Numbered from the stretch's first letter, positions 50,892 through 59,185 are shown. The stretch is DNA of 64,000 bases from ATX-6F1 sp943369485 (GCA_943369485.1 CALRNH020000002.1:1-64000); one strand, 5' to 3'. The notes: generated from the letters alone by a model not told the origin. Made by a program: numbers and translations.

Positions 50892-51443
50892 ATGACCAGT
50901 CGTCTGTTTTCCTTCGTAGGCGGCTCTTCAGGGAGTTGGAGGGTTCGTTCACAACGGCCCTGCATTGGCCAGCCATTGCCAGCCGTAACGAGTGTGAGCG
51001 TCGTTAGCGGGAACGAGTCAGCGCCTGCCGGTGGTTGGTCGCTCCGTGGAATCACGAGTAATGATCGTTACGTCGTTCGGCAAGAAAAGCAGGAGCTCGT
51101 CGCCAAGCAGGAAGGACTGGGTCGGCCCGAAGCAATCTATGCGGCGCTTATCCCCATCCGAAAGACAGCTTCTTGGTGGGTTTTGACCCAAGATGAGAGG
51201 CGTAACATCTTCGAAGAGCAATCACAGCACATGCGTCTCGGCATGAAGTACTTGCCTCCTATCGCCCGCCGCTTGCACCATTGCAGGGATCTTGGGGAGC
51301 CAGAAGCCTTTGATTTCCTGACCTGGTTCGAATACACCCCTGCCCACGAGAGTGCGTTCGAAGAACTTCTTTTGGAACTTCGCGCGTCGGAGGAGTGGAA
51401 GTACGTTGACCATGAAGTCGATATCCGCCTTGCTAGCAGCTAG
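50892..51443 (+). CDS. cld: Chlorite dismutase-family heme protein (small cyanobacterial type)
   Basis: A 183-residue protein with no signal peptide. Recognition blocks: SLRGITSNDRYVVRQEKQEL, VAKQEGLGRPEAIYAALIPI, WWVLTQDERRNIFEEQSQHM, then KYLPPIARRLHHCRDLGEP and FDFLTWFEYTPAHESAFEEL, WKYVDHEVDIRL. These match the small, dimeric chlorite dismutase form known from Cyanothece, which converts chlorite to chloride and oxygen with heme b. The proximal His and distal Arg should lie in the YLPPIARRLHHCRDLG stretch or nearby; I did not fix the numbering. GEPEAFDF has two residues (EA) that I do not expect there. It could instead have peroxidase-like or another heme function. Confidence 0.85.
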   Translation: MTSRLFSFVGGSSGSWRVRSQRPCIGQPLPAVTSVSVVSGNESAPAGGWSLRGITSNDRYVVRQEKQELVAKQEGLGRPEAIYAALIPIRKTASWWVLTQDERRNIFEEQSQHMRLGMKYLPPIARRLHHCRDLGEPEAFDFLTWFEYTPAHESAFEELLLELRASEEWKYVDHEVDIRLASS

Positions 51444-51555
51444 GCCCAACCCCGTCTTCCTGTGGACTGCCCACGGCAGCCGATGACGATGAGCGATCAG
51501 TTGATCAGCAATCAATTAAGGAGGTGGTCAGCGACCAAGAGTCCGGAGGGGTCAG

Positions 51556-52377
51556 GTGTTGGCCGAAACCTACCCATCGCTCAGCTCATGGCCAGTCAAT
51601 CCAATTGTCCCCGGCGCCGGTACTTCCCTTGAAGGCTCCGCGTACGCGTTCATGCTGCAGACCGTCGACTGGCTTTGGTTGCTGCACCCTGCCCTGGCGG
51701 TGGTGCTCGTCTACCCGCTGCTGGGAATGGTGCTGCGGCTGGCGCAGCAGACCCGTGACCGGCGCCTGAACCAGGCCAAGCTGCCGCCCACCGTGGGGCG
51801 CGACCACGCCGATCTCGGCATGTGGCTGGCCGCCTCGGTGGTGGTGATCGTGCTGGTGGCCGAGGTGGTGGTGATCGCCACCAAGCACCCCCTCGGCGCC
51901 TTCGAGGGTGGGCCCTTCCGGCTGCTGCTCCTGTTCCTGGTGCTGGCGGGTTCGTTGCTGGCCCTGGTGGCTCTCTGGCGTGTCAAACAGCCGCTTTACC
52001 GGGCCACCTTTGCCCTGCTGTGCTGGGCGGGCGTGCTTGCCCTCGGGTTGCAGAGCGAGGTGTTCCGCCTCAGCGACAACCCCTTCGATCTCGCTTTCTG
52101 GCAATCGCACTTCTGGGGCGGGGCCGGCCTCACCGGCCTGATGCTGTTCTCGGTGGCCTGCCGTCCGGAGATCCATAAGCATCTGCGCTGGAGGCGGTTG
52201 CACGTCAGCGCCAATGCGCTGGCGGCCCTGATCTTCCTGGCCCAGGGGATCAGCGGGCCCCGGGATCTGCTCGAGATTCCGCTCAGCTGGCAGAAACCAG
52301 CCGTCTATGCCTGTGATTTCCATGCCCAGCGCTGTCCGCCGCCCGCCCCCGCCCCCGCCCCCGTGCCCGTTCCCTGA
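51556..52377 (+). CDS. DUF4079 membrane protein
   Basis: A 273-residue protein with six membrane segments. DUF4079 pattern: LHPALAVVLVYPLLGMVLRL, ADLGMWLAASVVVIVLVAEV, FRLLLLFLVLAGSLLALVAL and FWQSHFWGGAGLTGLMLFSV. His residues in LLHPAL and QSHFWGG are conserved and could bind a cofactor (inference). The C-terminus is a Pro-Ala run (PPPAPAPAPAPVPVP). The start is GTG 51556 because GGAGGGG lies 4 bases before it (7 before the following TTG); an ATG at 51652 lacks such a site. It is followed by the Kir-like gene after 9 bases. Confidence 0.8.
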   Translation: MLAETYPSLSSWPVNPIVPGAGTSLEGSAYAFMLQTVDWLWLLHPALAVVLVYPLLGMVLRLAQQTRDRRLNQAKLPPTVGRDHADLGMWLAASVVVIVLVAEVVVIATKHPLGAFEGGPFRLLLLFLVLAGSLLALVALWRVKQPLYRATFALLCWAGVLALGLQSEVFRLSDNPFDLAFWQSHFWGGAGLTGLMLFSVACRPEIHKHLRWRRLHVSANALAALIFLAQGISGPRDLLEIPLSWQKPAVYACDFHAQRCPPPAPAPAPVPVP

Positions 52378-52386
52378 GGGTTCACC

Positions 52387-53277
52387 GTGCCCTTGAAAAC
52401 CATGTCCGCCCGTTCGTCGACCCATTCGATGGCACGCCGCCATTGGCAGTCCCTGGGTGTTCAGCACAGCCCCTGGCAACGGCTCTGGCGTCAGCCGGTG
52501 TCGATGGTGATGCGCATGCCCTGGCCCCTGTTCTTCCTGGCCATGACCGGGCTGTATGTGGCCGAACTGCTGGTCTTCACCCTGGCCTTTCAGCTGGATG
52601 CCGGCCACCTGGAGGGCATGGGGGCGATGGGCTTGCCTGCCAGCCTGGTCTTTGCCCTGCAGAACCTGTTCAGCGCCAGCTTCCGTGCCGCCGAGTTGAC
52701 GTCGGGCTACGGCCTCGCCGTGGCCGCCCTCGAACGGTTGGTGGGGTTGCTCACCAACGCGATGGTGACCGGTCTGTTCTTCCTGCGCTTCACCCGGGTG
52801 GACGCGCCGCTGACCTTCAGCCGTGCGCTTTGCTTGAGCTCCTGGTCCGCTGGGCATCTCAGCTGCCGTTTCGTTACCCGGGATCCCAGCCACTGGCTGA
52901 AGGTCTCCTACGGGATGTTCCTTTTCAAGGATGAGGAAATCGAGCCCGGAGTGGTGCAGCGGCGGATCGAGGCCCTGCCGGTGCTCAACGGCCAGACCCC
53001 CCAACTGCAGGTCACCGCGGTGATCAGCCACCGACTGTTGCCGGACAGCCCCCTGCTTCGTCTCGGTCTCGATGGGCTGCAGCGGGCCAACGGGCTGCTG
53101 ATGGTGCAGGTGGAGGGCACCGATGCGGTGACGGGAGCCCCGCTGCTGCAGGTCAACGCCTACCGCGTCGCCGACATCCGAGTCGGCGAGGTGTTCGCTG
53201 ATCTGGTCAGCCTCGACGCCGGCGGGCGCCGTCAGGTGGATCTCGACGCCCTCGATCGCACCCGCCCCCACCCATGA
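52387..53277 (+). CDS. Inward-rectifier K+ channel-like protein lacking the selectivity filter
   Basis: A 296-residue protein with the Kir layout: N-terminal amphipathic part, outer helix (WPLFFLAMTGLYVAELLVFT), pore region, inner helix (ERLVGLLTNAMVTGLFFLRF) and a cytoplasmic beta domain (TQL-like LQVTAVISHRLLPDSPLLR, DAVTGAPLLQVNAYRVADIR). The ungapped alignment around the pore puts SASFR (96-100) where Kir channels have TIGYG, and Gln92 and the LE-LVG helix on either side fit. It therefore should not conduct K+ selectively. Cytoplasmic-domain features such as GLFFLRFTR after the inner helix are kept. The DipZ-like gene starts by 4-base overlap, so they are coupled. Confidence 0.78.
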   Translation: MPLKTMSARSSTHSMARRHWQSLGVQHSPWQRLWRQPVSMVMRMPWPLFFLAMTGLYVAELLVFTLAFQLDAGHLEGMGAMGLPASLVFALQNLFSASFRAAELTSGYGLAVAALERLVGLLTNAMVTGLFFLRFTRVDAPLTFSRALCLSSWSAGHLSCRFVTRDPSHWLKVSYGMFLFKDEEIEPGVVQRRIEALPVLNGQTPQLQVTAVISHRLLPDSPLLRLGLDGLQRANGLLMVQVEGTDAVTGAPLLQVNAYRVADIRVGEVFADLVSLDAGGRRQVDLDALDRTRPHP

Positions 53278-54530
53278 CCCTGTTGCTCCTGGCCTACCTA
53301 GGGGGTGTGCTCACGCTCCTGAGCGCCTGCATCCTGCCGGTGCTCCCCTTTGTGTTCGCCCGGGCGGGCGAGCCGTTCATGACCCATGGACTGCCTCTCC
53401 TCGGGGGCATGGCGCTGAGCTTCGCCGGCGTGGGCTCACTCGCCGCCGTTGCGGGTGGCTGGGCCGTGCAGGCCAGTCGGTTCGGGCGCGTTGCGGCCCT
53501 GCTGTTGATGGCGCTGTTCGGGCTGTCGCTGCTCTTCCCTGCCCTGGCTGAACGCCTTGGCCGGCCCCTGGTCCGGCTGGGGGAGCGCCTGTCGTGGCGC
53601 GCCGAGGCGGGGGGCGGCCCCGGCCGCTCGGTGGGCGCCTCGCTGCTGCTCGGCGTGGCCGTGGGCCTGCTCTGGGCGCCTTGCGCCGGGCCGATCCTGG
53701 GCCTGATTCTCACGGGTGCGGTGATTGGTGGCGGAGGCCATCAGACGCCCCTGCTGCTGCTCGCCTACGGCCTCGGTGCCGCCACCTCCCTGGCCCTGGT
53801 CCTGCTGGCCGGCGGGAGGCTGGCTGCGGCCCTGAAGCGCACGGCGGCGGCCACCGCCTGGATCCGCCGCGGCCTGGGCGGTGCCGTGCTGGTGGCCGTG
53901 GGCGTGATCGCCCTGGGGCTGGAGCAGGCCTCGCTGGCCCGCTTTGCCTTCGCCGACACGGGGCCGCTCGAGCGGGCGCTGCTGGCACAGGTTCAGCCCG
54001 CAGGCGGTGGGCCTAAGCCGGCCGGAACCGCCAGCAACCTGCCGCTGCTGGGCACCTTGCCACCCTTCCCCAAGGGGTCGGCCTGGCTCCATTCCCCGCC
54101 GCTGACGCGCGATCAGCTCTGGGGGAAGGTGGTGCTGATCGACATCTGGACCTACTCCTGCATCAACTGTGTGCGGACCCTTCCCCACGTGCGGGCCTGG
54201 GCGCAGAAGTACAAGGATCACGGCCTTGTGGTGATCGGAGTGCACACGCCGGAATTCGCCTTCGAGCGCGACCTCGCCAATGTGCGGGAGGCATCCAAGC
54301 GCCTTGGGGTGAACTATCCCGTGGTGATCGACAACGACTACGCGATCTGGAAGGCGTTCAACAACAGTTACTGGCCCGCCTTCTATTTCATCGACGCCCA
54401 GGGGCGCATTCGTGCCACCCACTTCGGTGAAGGCGCCTACGACAGATCGGAGCGAATCATTCAGAGCCTTTTGCGGGAGGCTGGTCAGACCAACGTTCCC
54501 GGCGGCCTGGTGCAGCCCGGGGCCCGCTGA
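53274..54530 (+). CDS. CcdA-thioredoxin fusion (DipZ-like thiol-disulfide transporter)
   Basis: A 418-residue fusion. Residues 1-230 form a six-span CcdA-like electron carrier with its two reactive Cys, Cys19 (LLSACILPVLPFV) and Cys137 (LLWAPCAGPILGL). Residues about 260-405 are a TlpA-like thioredoxin domain on the outer face, with active site TYSCINCVRTLPHVRAW (Cys296, Cys299: CINC). The protein should carry reducing power from cytoplasmic thioredoxin to extracytoplasmic proteins such as MsrA or c-type cytochrome precursors. Its ATG overlaps the Kir-like stop by 4 bases. A spacer of 39 bases separates it from moaC. Confidence 0.9.
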   Translation: MTLLLLAYLGGVLTLLSACILPVLPFVFARAGEPFMTHGLPLLGGMALSFAGVGSLAAVAGGWAVQASRFGRVAALLLMALFGLSLLFPALAERLGRPLVRLGERLSWRAEAGGGPGRSVGASLLLGVAVGLLWAPCAGPILGLILTGAVIGGGGHQTPLLLLAYGLGAATSLALVLLAGGRLAAALKRTAAATAWIRRGLGGAVLVAVGVIALGLEQASLARFAFADTGPLERALLAQVQPAGGGPKPAGTASNLPLLGTLPPFPKGSAWLHSPPLTRDQLWGKVVLIDIWTYSCINCVRTLPHVRAWAQKYKDHGLVVIGVHTPEFAFERDLANVREASKRLGVNYPVVIDNDYAIWKAFNNSYWPAFYFIDAQGRIRATHFGEGAYDRSERIIQSLLREAGQTNVPGGLVQPGAR

Positions 54531-54569
54531 GGCCGACCTGCGGGTCGCGGTCTTCGCCATGATCGGGTC

Positions 54570-55073
54570 ATGCAGGATTCCTCCCCCCGGCTGAGCCATC
54601 TCAATCTCCGCGGGGAGGTGCACATGGTGGAGGTGGGTGATCGCCCCGCCACCGATCGCACAGCTGTGGCCGAAGGGTTCATCGCGATCGCTCCGGCGGT
54701 GCTGGCCTCGATCCTCTCGGGTACCGCCGCCAAGGGCGATGTGCTGGCGGTGGCGCGGGTGGCGGCGATCCAGGCGGCCAAGCGCACCTGGGAGCTGATC
54801 CCCCTTTGCCACCCCATTGCCCTCAGCGGTTTGGAGGTGGTGATCGAACCCGCCGCCGATCGATCCGGCCTGCGCCTGGAGACCACGGCCCGCACCACCG
54901 GCCCCACGGGCGTCGAAATGGAGGCGCTCACGGCGGTGCAGGTGGGCCTGCTCACCCTCTACGACATGGTCAAGTCCGCCGATCCCGCGATGACGATCGG
55001 GCCCGTGCGGCTGTTGCGCAAGGAAGGCGGGCGCAGCGGGGTGTGGGTGTCGCCCACCAGCGGGCGTGCCTGA
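54570..55073 (+). CDS. moaC: Cyclic pyranopterin monophosphate synthase MoaC
   Basis: Acts with MoaA in the first step of molybdenum cofactor synthesis: forms cyclic pyranopterin monophosphate. Signature sequence KRTWELIPLCHPIALSGLEV, the preceding KGDVLAVARVAAIQAAK, and LYDMVKSADPAMTI with the catalytic Asp and Lys of the YDMxK motif. The 167 residues match. Followed by moeA after 4 bases from its ATG (or overlapping by 8 bases if moeA uses GTG 55066). moaA lies at the window's right edge on the other strand. Confidence 0.96.
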   Translation: MQDSSPRLSHLNLRGEVHMVEVGDRPATDRTAVAEGFIAIAPAVLASILSGTAAKGDVLAVARVAAIQAAKRTWELIPLCHPIALSGLEVVIEPAADRSGLRLETTARTTGPTGVEMEALTAVQVGLLTLYDMVKSADPAMTIGPVRLLRKEGGRSGVWVSPTSGRA

Positions 55074-55077
55074 ACCG

Positions 55078-56346
55078 ATGGCCGAGGCACCACCGCTCTC
55101 CTCTGTTCCTGCGGAACCTTTCCCCGCTGAGGGTCTGCCCCTTGAGGTGGCCCGCGCCCGCATCCTTGGGGCGCTCGAGCCCCTGGGGGGCAGCGAGCTC
55201 CTGCCCCTGGCGGAAGCGCTGGGGCGGGTGAGCGCCGAGACCGTGCACGCCCGCGAGGCTGTGCCGGGTTTCAGGGCCTCGATCATGGATGGCTACGCCA
55301 TCCCCGATGTTGCTGTGCCGCAGTCGGGGCAGAGCTGGCGCCTGGTGGGGCGATCGGCACCGGGTGCGCCCCATGCCGGCGATCTGGCCGTTGGCGAGGC
55401 GATCCGCATCCTCACCGGTGCCCCGCTGCCCGTGGCGGCCGAGCGAGTGCTGCCCCAGGAACTGGTGGAAACGGAGGCCTCCGGGCTGCTGCGGCTGCTG
55501 CGGCCGGCGGGGCCGAACCCCTGGATCCGCGCCGCCGATGAGGAGGCGGCGGTGGGTCAGGAGCTGCTGGTGGCGGGGCAGCGGCTTGGGGTGGCCGACC
55601 TGGCGCGCCTGGCCAGTTGCGGTGTGGCGTCGCTGGCGGTGCGTCCCCGCCCCCGGATCGCTCTGCTGATCAGCGGCGATGAGCTGGTGGCCCCAGCGGA
55701 GCCCAGGCCTCCGGGCTGCATCTGGGAGAGCAATGGCACCCTGCTGGAGGCCCTGCTGGCGCGGCTGGGCTACGGCGTCAGCGAGCGGCGCGTGGTGGTC
55801 GATGACCCCGGCGCCCTGCGCGAGGCGCTGATCGAGCTGGCCGCGGCCAGTGATGTGGTGGTGAGCACCGGCGGCGTTTCGGCGGGCGACAGTGACTGGA
55901 TTCGCACCCTGGTGGAGGAGCTCGGGCAGGTGGCCTTCTGGAAGCTGTTTCTCAAACCGGGCCGCCCCTTCGCCTGGGGCCAGCTGCAGGGCCGGCCGTT
56001 TTTCGGTCTGCCGGGCAACCCCGTCGCGGCGGCGATCACGGCCCTGCAGTTGCTCTGGCCTGCCCTGCAGCGCCTGGAGGGGGCCGAGCCGCAGCTCCTG
56101 CCGCGGCTGAAGCTGCGCTTGGCGGCAGATCTCAACCGCGGCCCAGGGCGGCCGGAACTGGCCCGGGCCCGCCTGCGGGTGGGTCCCGATGGGGACCTGC
56201 TGGCGCTGGTGGAGGGCAGCCAGGCCTCCTCACGCCTTGGTTCGTTGCAGGGGGCTGACCTGCTGCTGGAGATCCCGGCCGAAGCGAGGAGCCTGCCGGC
56301 CGGCACGGAGTTGTGGGCCCAGCTGCTGCGGCTGCCGATCTTTTAG
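55078..56346 (+). CDS. moeA: Molybdopterin molybdenumtransferase MoeA
   Basis: Inserts molybdenum into adenylylated molybdopterin. Domain blocks: GFRASIMDGYAIPDVAVP, TGAPLPVAAERVLPQE, ALLISGDELVAPAEPRPPG, STGGVSAGDSDWIRTLVEE, KPGRPFAWGQLQGRPFFGLP, then GNPVAAAITALQLLWP. The start ATG 55078 (MAEAPPLSSVPAE) gives 422 residues; GTG 55066 adds four. Completes moaC-moeA as a unit, opposite to moaE-moaD. Confidence 0.95.
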   Translation: MAEAPPLSSVPAEPFPAEGLPLEVARARILGALEPLGGSELLPLAEALGRVSAETVHAREAVPGFRASIMDGYAIPDVAVPQSGQSWRLVGRSAPGAPHAGDLAVGEAIRILTGAPLPVAAERVLPQELVETEASGLLRLLRPAGPNPWIRAADEEAAVGQELLVAGQRLGVADLARLASCGVASLAVRPRPRIALLISGDELVAPAEPRPPGCIWESNGTLLEALLARLGYGVSERRVVVDDPGALREALIELAAASDVVVSTGGVSAGDSDWIRTLVEELGQVAFWKLFLKPGRPFAWGQLQGRPFFGLPGNPVAAAITALQLLWPALQRLEGAEPQLLPRLKLRLAADLNRGPGRPELARARLRVGPDGDLLALVEGSQASSRLGSLQGADLLLEIPAEARSLPAGTELWAQLLRLPIF

Positions 56347-56353
56347 GCGCGGT

Positions 56354-56812
56354 TCAAAACGGCGTGTTGCCCTCCACCCAGGTGCCCACGCCGCCGCTCC
56401 ACTCCCGCTTCCAGAAGGGCGCCTCGTGCTTGAGGGCCTCCAGCAGCTCCTGGCCGCAGCGCTGGGCGGGGCCGCGGCGGTCGGCGGCCACAGCCACCAG
56501 CACGATTGCTTCGCCCGGCCTCACCCGCCCGATCCGGTGGGCGAGGCGCACGCGGTTCACCCCGTGGCGCTCCGCCAGCTCCCCGGCCAGCTCCTGCAGG
56601 CGCCGTTCGCTCATGCCCGGGTAGTGCTCCAGCTCCAACGCCTCCAGGGCTTTGCCATCGGCGGCGATGGGCCGGACGCGGCCGATGAAGTGGCTCTCGG
56701 CCGCCGGCAAGGGCGCCAGGGCCGCAGCGGCTTGCTGCCAGGCCGCCAGCAGCTCCAGCGGCTCGAACGGCTCCGGGTGCAGGCTGATCAGCAGTTCGGC
56801 GGGGGTGCCCAT
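56354..56812 (-). CDS. moaE: Molybdopterin synthase catalytic subunit MoaE
   Basis: Large subunit of the molybdopterin synthase, which transfers sulfur from the MoaD thiocarboxylate to precursor Z. ESHFIGRVRPIAADGKALE corresponds to the family FVGxVR block, then LELEHYPGMSERRL and VRLAHRIGRVRPGEAIVLVA, then PFWKREWSGG with the catalytic Lys. The 152 residues are usual. Its ATG overlaps the moaD stop by one base (TGATG). Convergent with moeA. Confidence 0.94.
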   Translation of the reverse strand: MGTPAELLISLHPEPFEPLELLAAWQQAAAALAPLPAAESHFIGRVRPIAADGKALEALELEHYPGMSERRLQELAGELAERHGVNRVRLAHRIGRVRPGEAIVLVAVAADRRGPAQRCGQELLEALKHEAPFWKREWSGGVGTWVEGNTPF

Positions 56813-57072
56813 CAGCCGCCGCTGATCGGGGGCAGGAAGGCCAGTTCATCGCCGGGCCGCAGGGGCGCCTGGGCCGTGGCGAATTGCTGGTTGATGGCGA
56901 CCCGAAGCGTGGCTGGCAGCGGGCTGGGGCCCAGCCCCAGCCGCTCCCAGATCTCGGCGGCGCTGACGACGCCCTCCTCCAGGGGCAGCGACCGCTCGCC
57001 CCAGCCGGCCTGCTCCCGCAGCTGGGCGAACAGGCGCACGGTGATGGTGGGGGCCAACTCGGGAGCTGTCAT
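56812..57072 (-). CDS. moaD: Molybdopterin synthase sulfur-carrier subunit MoaD
   Basis: An 86-residue ubiquitin-like sulfur carrier, from ATG 57072 (MTAPELAPTITVRLFAQLRE). The fold ends in the required Gly-Gly (FLPPISGG) that is thiocarboxylated. The strand RPGDELAFLPPISGG is diagnostic. Translationally coupled to moaE. Confidence 0.93.
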   Translation of the reverse strand: MTAPELAPTITVRLFAQLREQAGWGERSLPLEEGVVSAAEIWERLGLGPSPLPATLRVAINQQFATAQAPLRPGDELAFLPPISGG

Positions 57073-57132
57073 CGCTGGGGGCCGGATGTGATGAGCCTGG
57101 CATCTCCAGGCTGACGCCCGTGGAGCCGTCCG

Positions 57133-57699
57133 TTGATCGTGCCTAGGGTCGGGCTTCCCTCCAGCGCTGTCTCCTTGGGCCTCGCGATTGCTCTGCTCAC
57201 CATCTCCGATCGCCGCAGCGCCGATCCTGAGCTGGCCGATCCCTCCGGCGATGCCTTGGAGCGGCGCCTGGCTGCGGCGGGCCATCAACTGCTGGAGCGT
57301 TGCCGTGTTCCCGACGATCTCTACCGGGTGCGCGCCGAGCTCAGCCGCTGGATCGCCGATCCTGCTGTGCAGGTGGTGATCAGCTCCGGCGGCACCGGGC
57401 TGACCGGCCGCGATGGCACCCCCGAGGCGGTGGCGCCCCTGCTCGACAAGACCATCGAGGGCTTCGGCGAACTGTTTCGGGTGCTCTCCTTCGAGACCAT
57501 CGGCACGAGCACATTGCAGAGCCGCGCCCTGGCGGGGGTGGCCAACGGCACGGTGATCTTCGTGCTGCCGGGTTCCCTCGACGCCGTCACCACCGCGTGG
57601 GATCGCCTGATCGGTGCCCAGCTCGATGACACCACGGCCCCCTGCAACCTGGTGCAGTTGTTGCCCAGGCTGCGAGAATCGCCGCACCGGCCGGCTTGA
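57133..57699 (+). CDS. moaB: Molybdenum cofactor biosynthesis protein MoaB
   Basis: A 188-residue MogA/MoaB-family protein that adenylylates molybdopterin ahead of MoeA. Typical blocks: IALLTISDRRSADPELADPS, VQVVISSGGTGLTGRDGTPE, FRVLSFETIGTSTLQSRALA, then VFVLPGS-type VIFVLPGSLDAV. The start at TTG 57133 is not certain; TTG/GTG codons nearby are alternatives. Six bases from the TauE-like gene. Confidence 0.92.
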   Translation: MIVPRVGLPSSAVSLGLAIALLTISDRRSADPELADPSGDALERRLAAAGHQLLERCRVPDDLYRVRAELSRWIADPAVQVVISSGGTGLTGRDGTPEAVAPLLDKTIEGFGELFRVLSFETIGTSTLQSRALAGVANGTVIFVLPGSLDAVTTAWDRLIGAQLDDTTAPCNLVQLLPRLRESPHRPA

Positions 57700-57705
57700 T
57701 CAGCC

Positions 57706-58455
57706 ATGGAGGTGTCCGCCTGGCTGCTTGCCGCCCTGGCCGCCGTGGCCTTTCTCTATGCCGGTGTCGGCCATGCGGGCGCCTCCGGCTACATCGCCGT
57801 GCTGGCCCTGGCGGGCTTCAGCGCCGCTGAGATCCGTCCCCTGGCGCTGGTGCTCAACGTGCTGGTGGCGGGCCTGGCCAGCTGGCAATTCATCGGCGCG
57901 GGTCACTTTCGCCGCGCGGTGTTCCTGCCCCTGGCCATGGCCTCGGTGCCGGCCGCCCTGGTGGGGGGGATGGTGGCCCTTCCGGGCCCGCTGCTCCAGC
58001 GGCTGATCGGTTTGGTGCTGCTCTTCTCCGCCTGGCGGTTGCTGCGGCCCGCGCCGCTGGAGCCTTCCGCTGAGGCCGTGCCGGGGCCGTTGGGTCTGGG
58101 GCTCACTGGCGGTCTGCTTGGCCTGCTGGCCGGCCTCACCGGCACGGGTGGCGGCATCTTCCTCACGCCATTGGTCATCCTGCGGGGCTGGCTGGCGCCC
58201 CGCCAGGCGGCGGCGATCTCGGCGCCGTTCATCCTGGTGAATTCCCTGGCCGGACTGACGGGGCTGTTGCTCGCCAAAGGGCCCGCTGCGCTGCCGACGC
58301 CCGCCCTGGTGGGGCCGATGGCCCTGGCGGTGGCGGTGGCCGGGTCTTTGGGAGCCTATGGCGGCAGCCGGCGTTTCAGCCCCCTCTGGATCCGGCGCCT
58401 GTTGGCGCTGGTGCTGGTGGTGGCCAGCGGCAAGCTGCTGGGGCTGGGGGGGTGA
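57706..58455 (+). CDS. TauE/SafE family sulfite/anion exporter
   Basis: A 249-residue protein with about eight spans in two repeats. The TauE/SafE hallmarks are LYAGVGHAGASGYIAVLALA with LRPLALVLNVLV-like RPLALVLNVLVAGLASWQF, and the second-repeat GLLAGLTGTGGGIFLTPLVI with AAAISAPFILVNSLAGLTGL. The family exports sulfite, sulfoacetate or other organosulfur anions. Next to a sulfite-oxidase-fold molybdoenzyme, sulfur-anion export is plausible (inference). Confidence 0.88.
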   Translation: MEVSAWLLAALAAVAFLYAGVGHAGASGYIAVLALAGFSAAEIRPLALVLNVLVAGLASWQFIGAGHFRRAVFLPLAMASVPAALVGGMVALPGPLLQRLIGLVLLFSAWRLLRPAPLEPSAEAVPGPLGLGLTGGLLGLLAGLTGTGGGIFLTPLVILRGWLAPRQAAAISAPFILVNSLAGLTGLLLAKGPAALPTPALVGPMALAVAVAGSLGAYGGSRRFSPLWIRRLLALVLVVASGKLLGLGG

Positions 58456-58473
58456 ACGGGGCGAGGCCCGGGC

Positions 58474-59181
58474 TCAGAGCCCGGCGAACCACTCGTAGCC
58501 CTGGTCTTCCCAGGTGCCGCGCCGCTCCCCCAGGGTCGCCGTCACCCGCAACCCGGTGACCCACTTGCTCTGCTTGTATCCCAGCTTGATCGGAGTGGAC
58601 AGCCGCACCGGAGCGCCGTTCGGCGCCGGCAACGGGGCTCCGTTCATGTGCGTGGCCAGGAGGGTCTGGGGGTGCAGGGCCGAGGCCAGATCCCAGCTTT
58701 CGAAGTAGCTGTCGGCCGAATCGATCAGCACATAGCCGCCCAGCGGCGAGAGCTGCGCCAGCCGCAGCACATCCGCCAGGCGCACCCCCGACCAGGCCAC
58801 CACCGCCGACCAGCCCTCCACGCAGACGTGACGCATGACACAGGTGTGCTGGGGCAGGGCGGTGAGGGCCCCCAGATCCAGGCTCAGGGGACGGCCCACC
58901 AGTCCCTTCACCTGGAGGCGGTAGCGCTCCGGATCAAGGCGCGGCACTCCGTTGAAGCTGTTCACGAGCAGGGCGGCCGGATCCACCTGGTCGGGCCGGA
59001 ATTCGGGCACCCGGCCGCGGCCCTGCAGCAGGGCTTCGAGGCGCTCGTTCAGGGGCTGGCTGGCGTTGCCCACCGCTGCGCTGACACCGTTCAGGGCGCA
59101 GCCGCCCAGCAGCAGCGATGAGCTGCCGCCCAGGCCCAAGCCGAGCAGCTGGCGGCGGTTGAGGGGGTGCGCGTCGGTCAT
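58474..59181 (-). CDS. Exported molybdopterin oxidoreductase, sulfite oxidase / MsrP-like fold
   Basis: A 235-residue protein from ATG 59181. A twin-arginine-like leader NRRQLLGLGLGGSSSLLLGG ends in a Cys (residue 28, lipobox-like LLGGC), so it may be lipid-anchored. The sulfite-oxidase-type molybdopterin domain has HTCVMRHVCVEGWSAVVAWS; Cys120 in CVEGWS is the likely molybdenum ligand. Further blocks: GGYVLIDSADSYFESWDLAS, NGAPLPAPNGAPVRLSTPIK and GYKQSKWVTGLRVTATLGER, the family WVxxI region. Coupled closely (4 bases) to a membrane cytochrome b gene, as in MsrPQ (YedYZ). The electron acceptor/donor role is inferred, and the substrate is open: methionine sulfoxide or sulfite. Confidence 0.85.
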   Translation of the reverse strand: MTDAHPLNRRQLLGLGLGGSSSLLLGGCALNGVSAAVGNASQPLNERLEALLQGRGRVPEFRPDQVDPAALLVNSFNGVPRLDPERYRLQVKGLVGRPLSLDLGALTALPQHTCVMRHVCVEGWSAVVAWSGVRLADVLRLAQLSPLGGYVLIDSADSYFESWDLASALHPQTLLATHMNGAPLPAPNGAPVRLSTPIKLGYKQSKWVTGLRVTATLGERRGTWEDQGYEWFAGL

Positions 59182-59185
59182 GGAA

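Noticed and set aside
51586..53271. Long antisense frame across DUF4079 and the Kir-like gene
   Set aside because: Same codon-bias effect; the translated sequence is rich in Gln, Gly and His without motifs.
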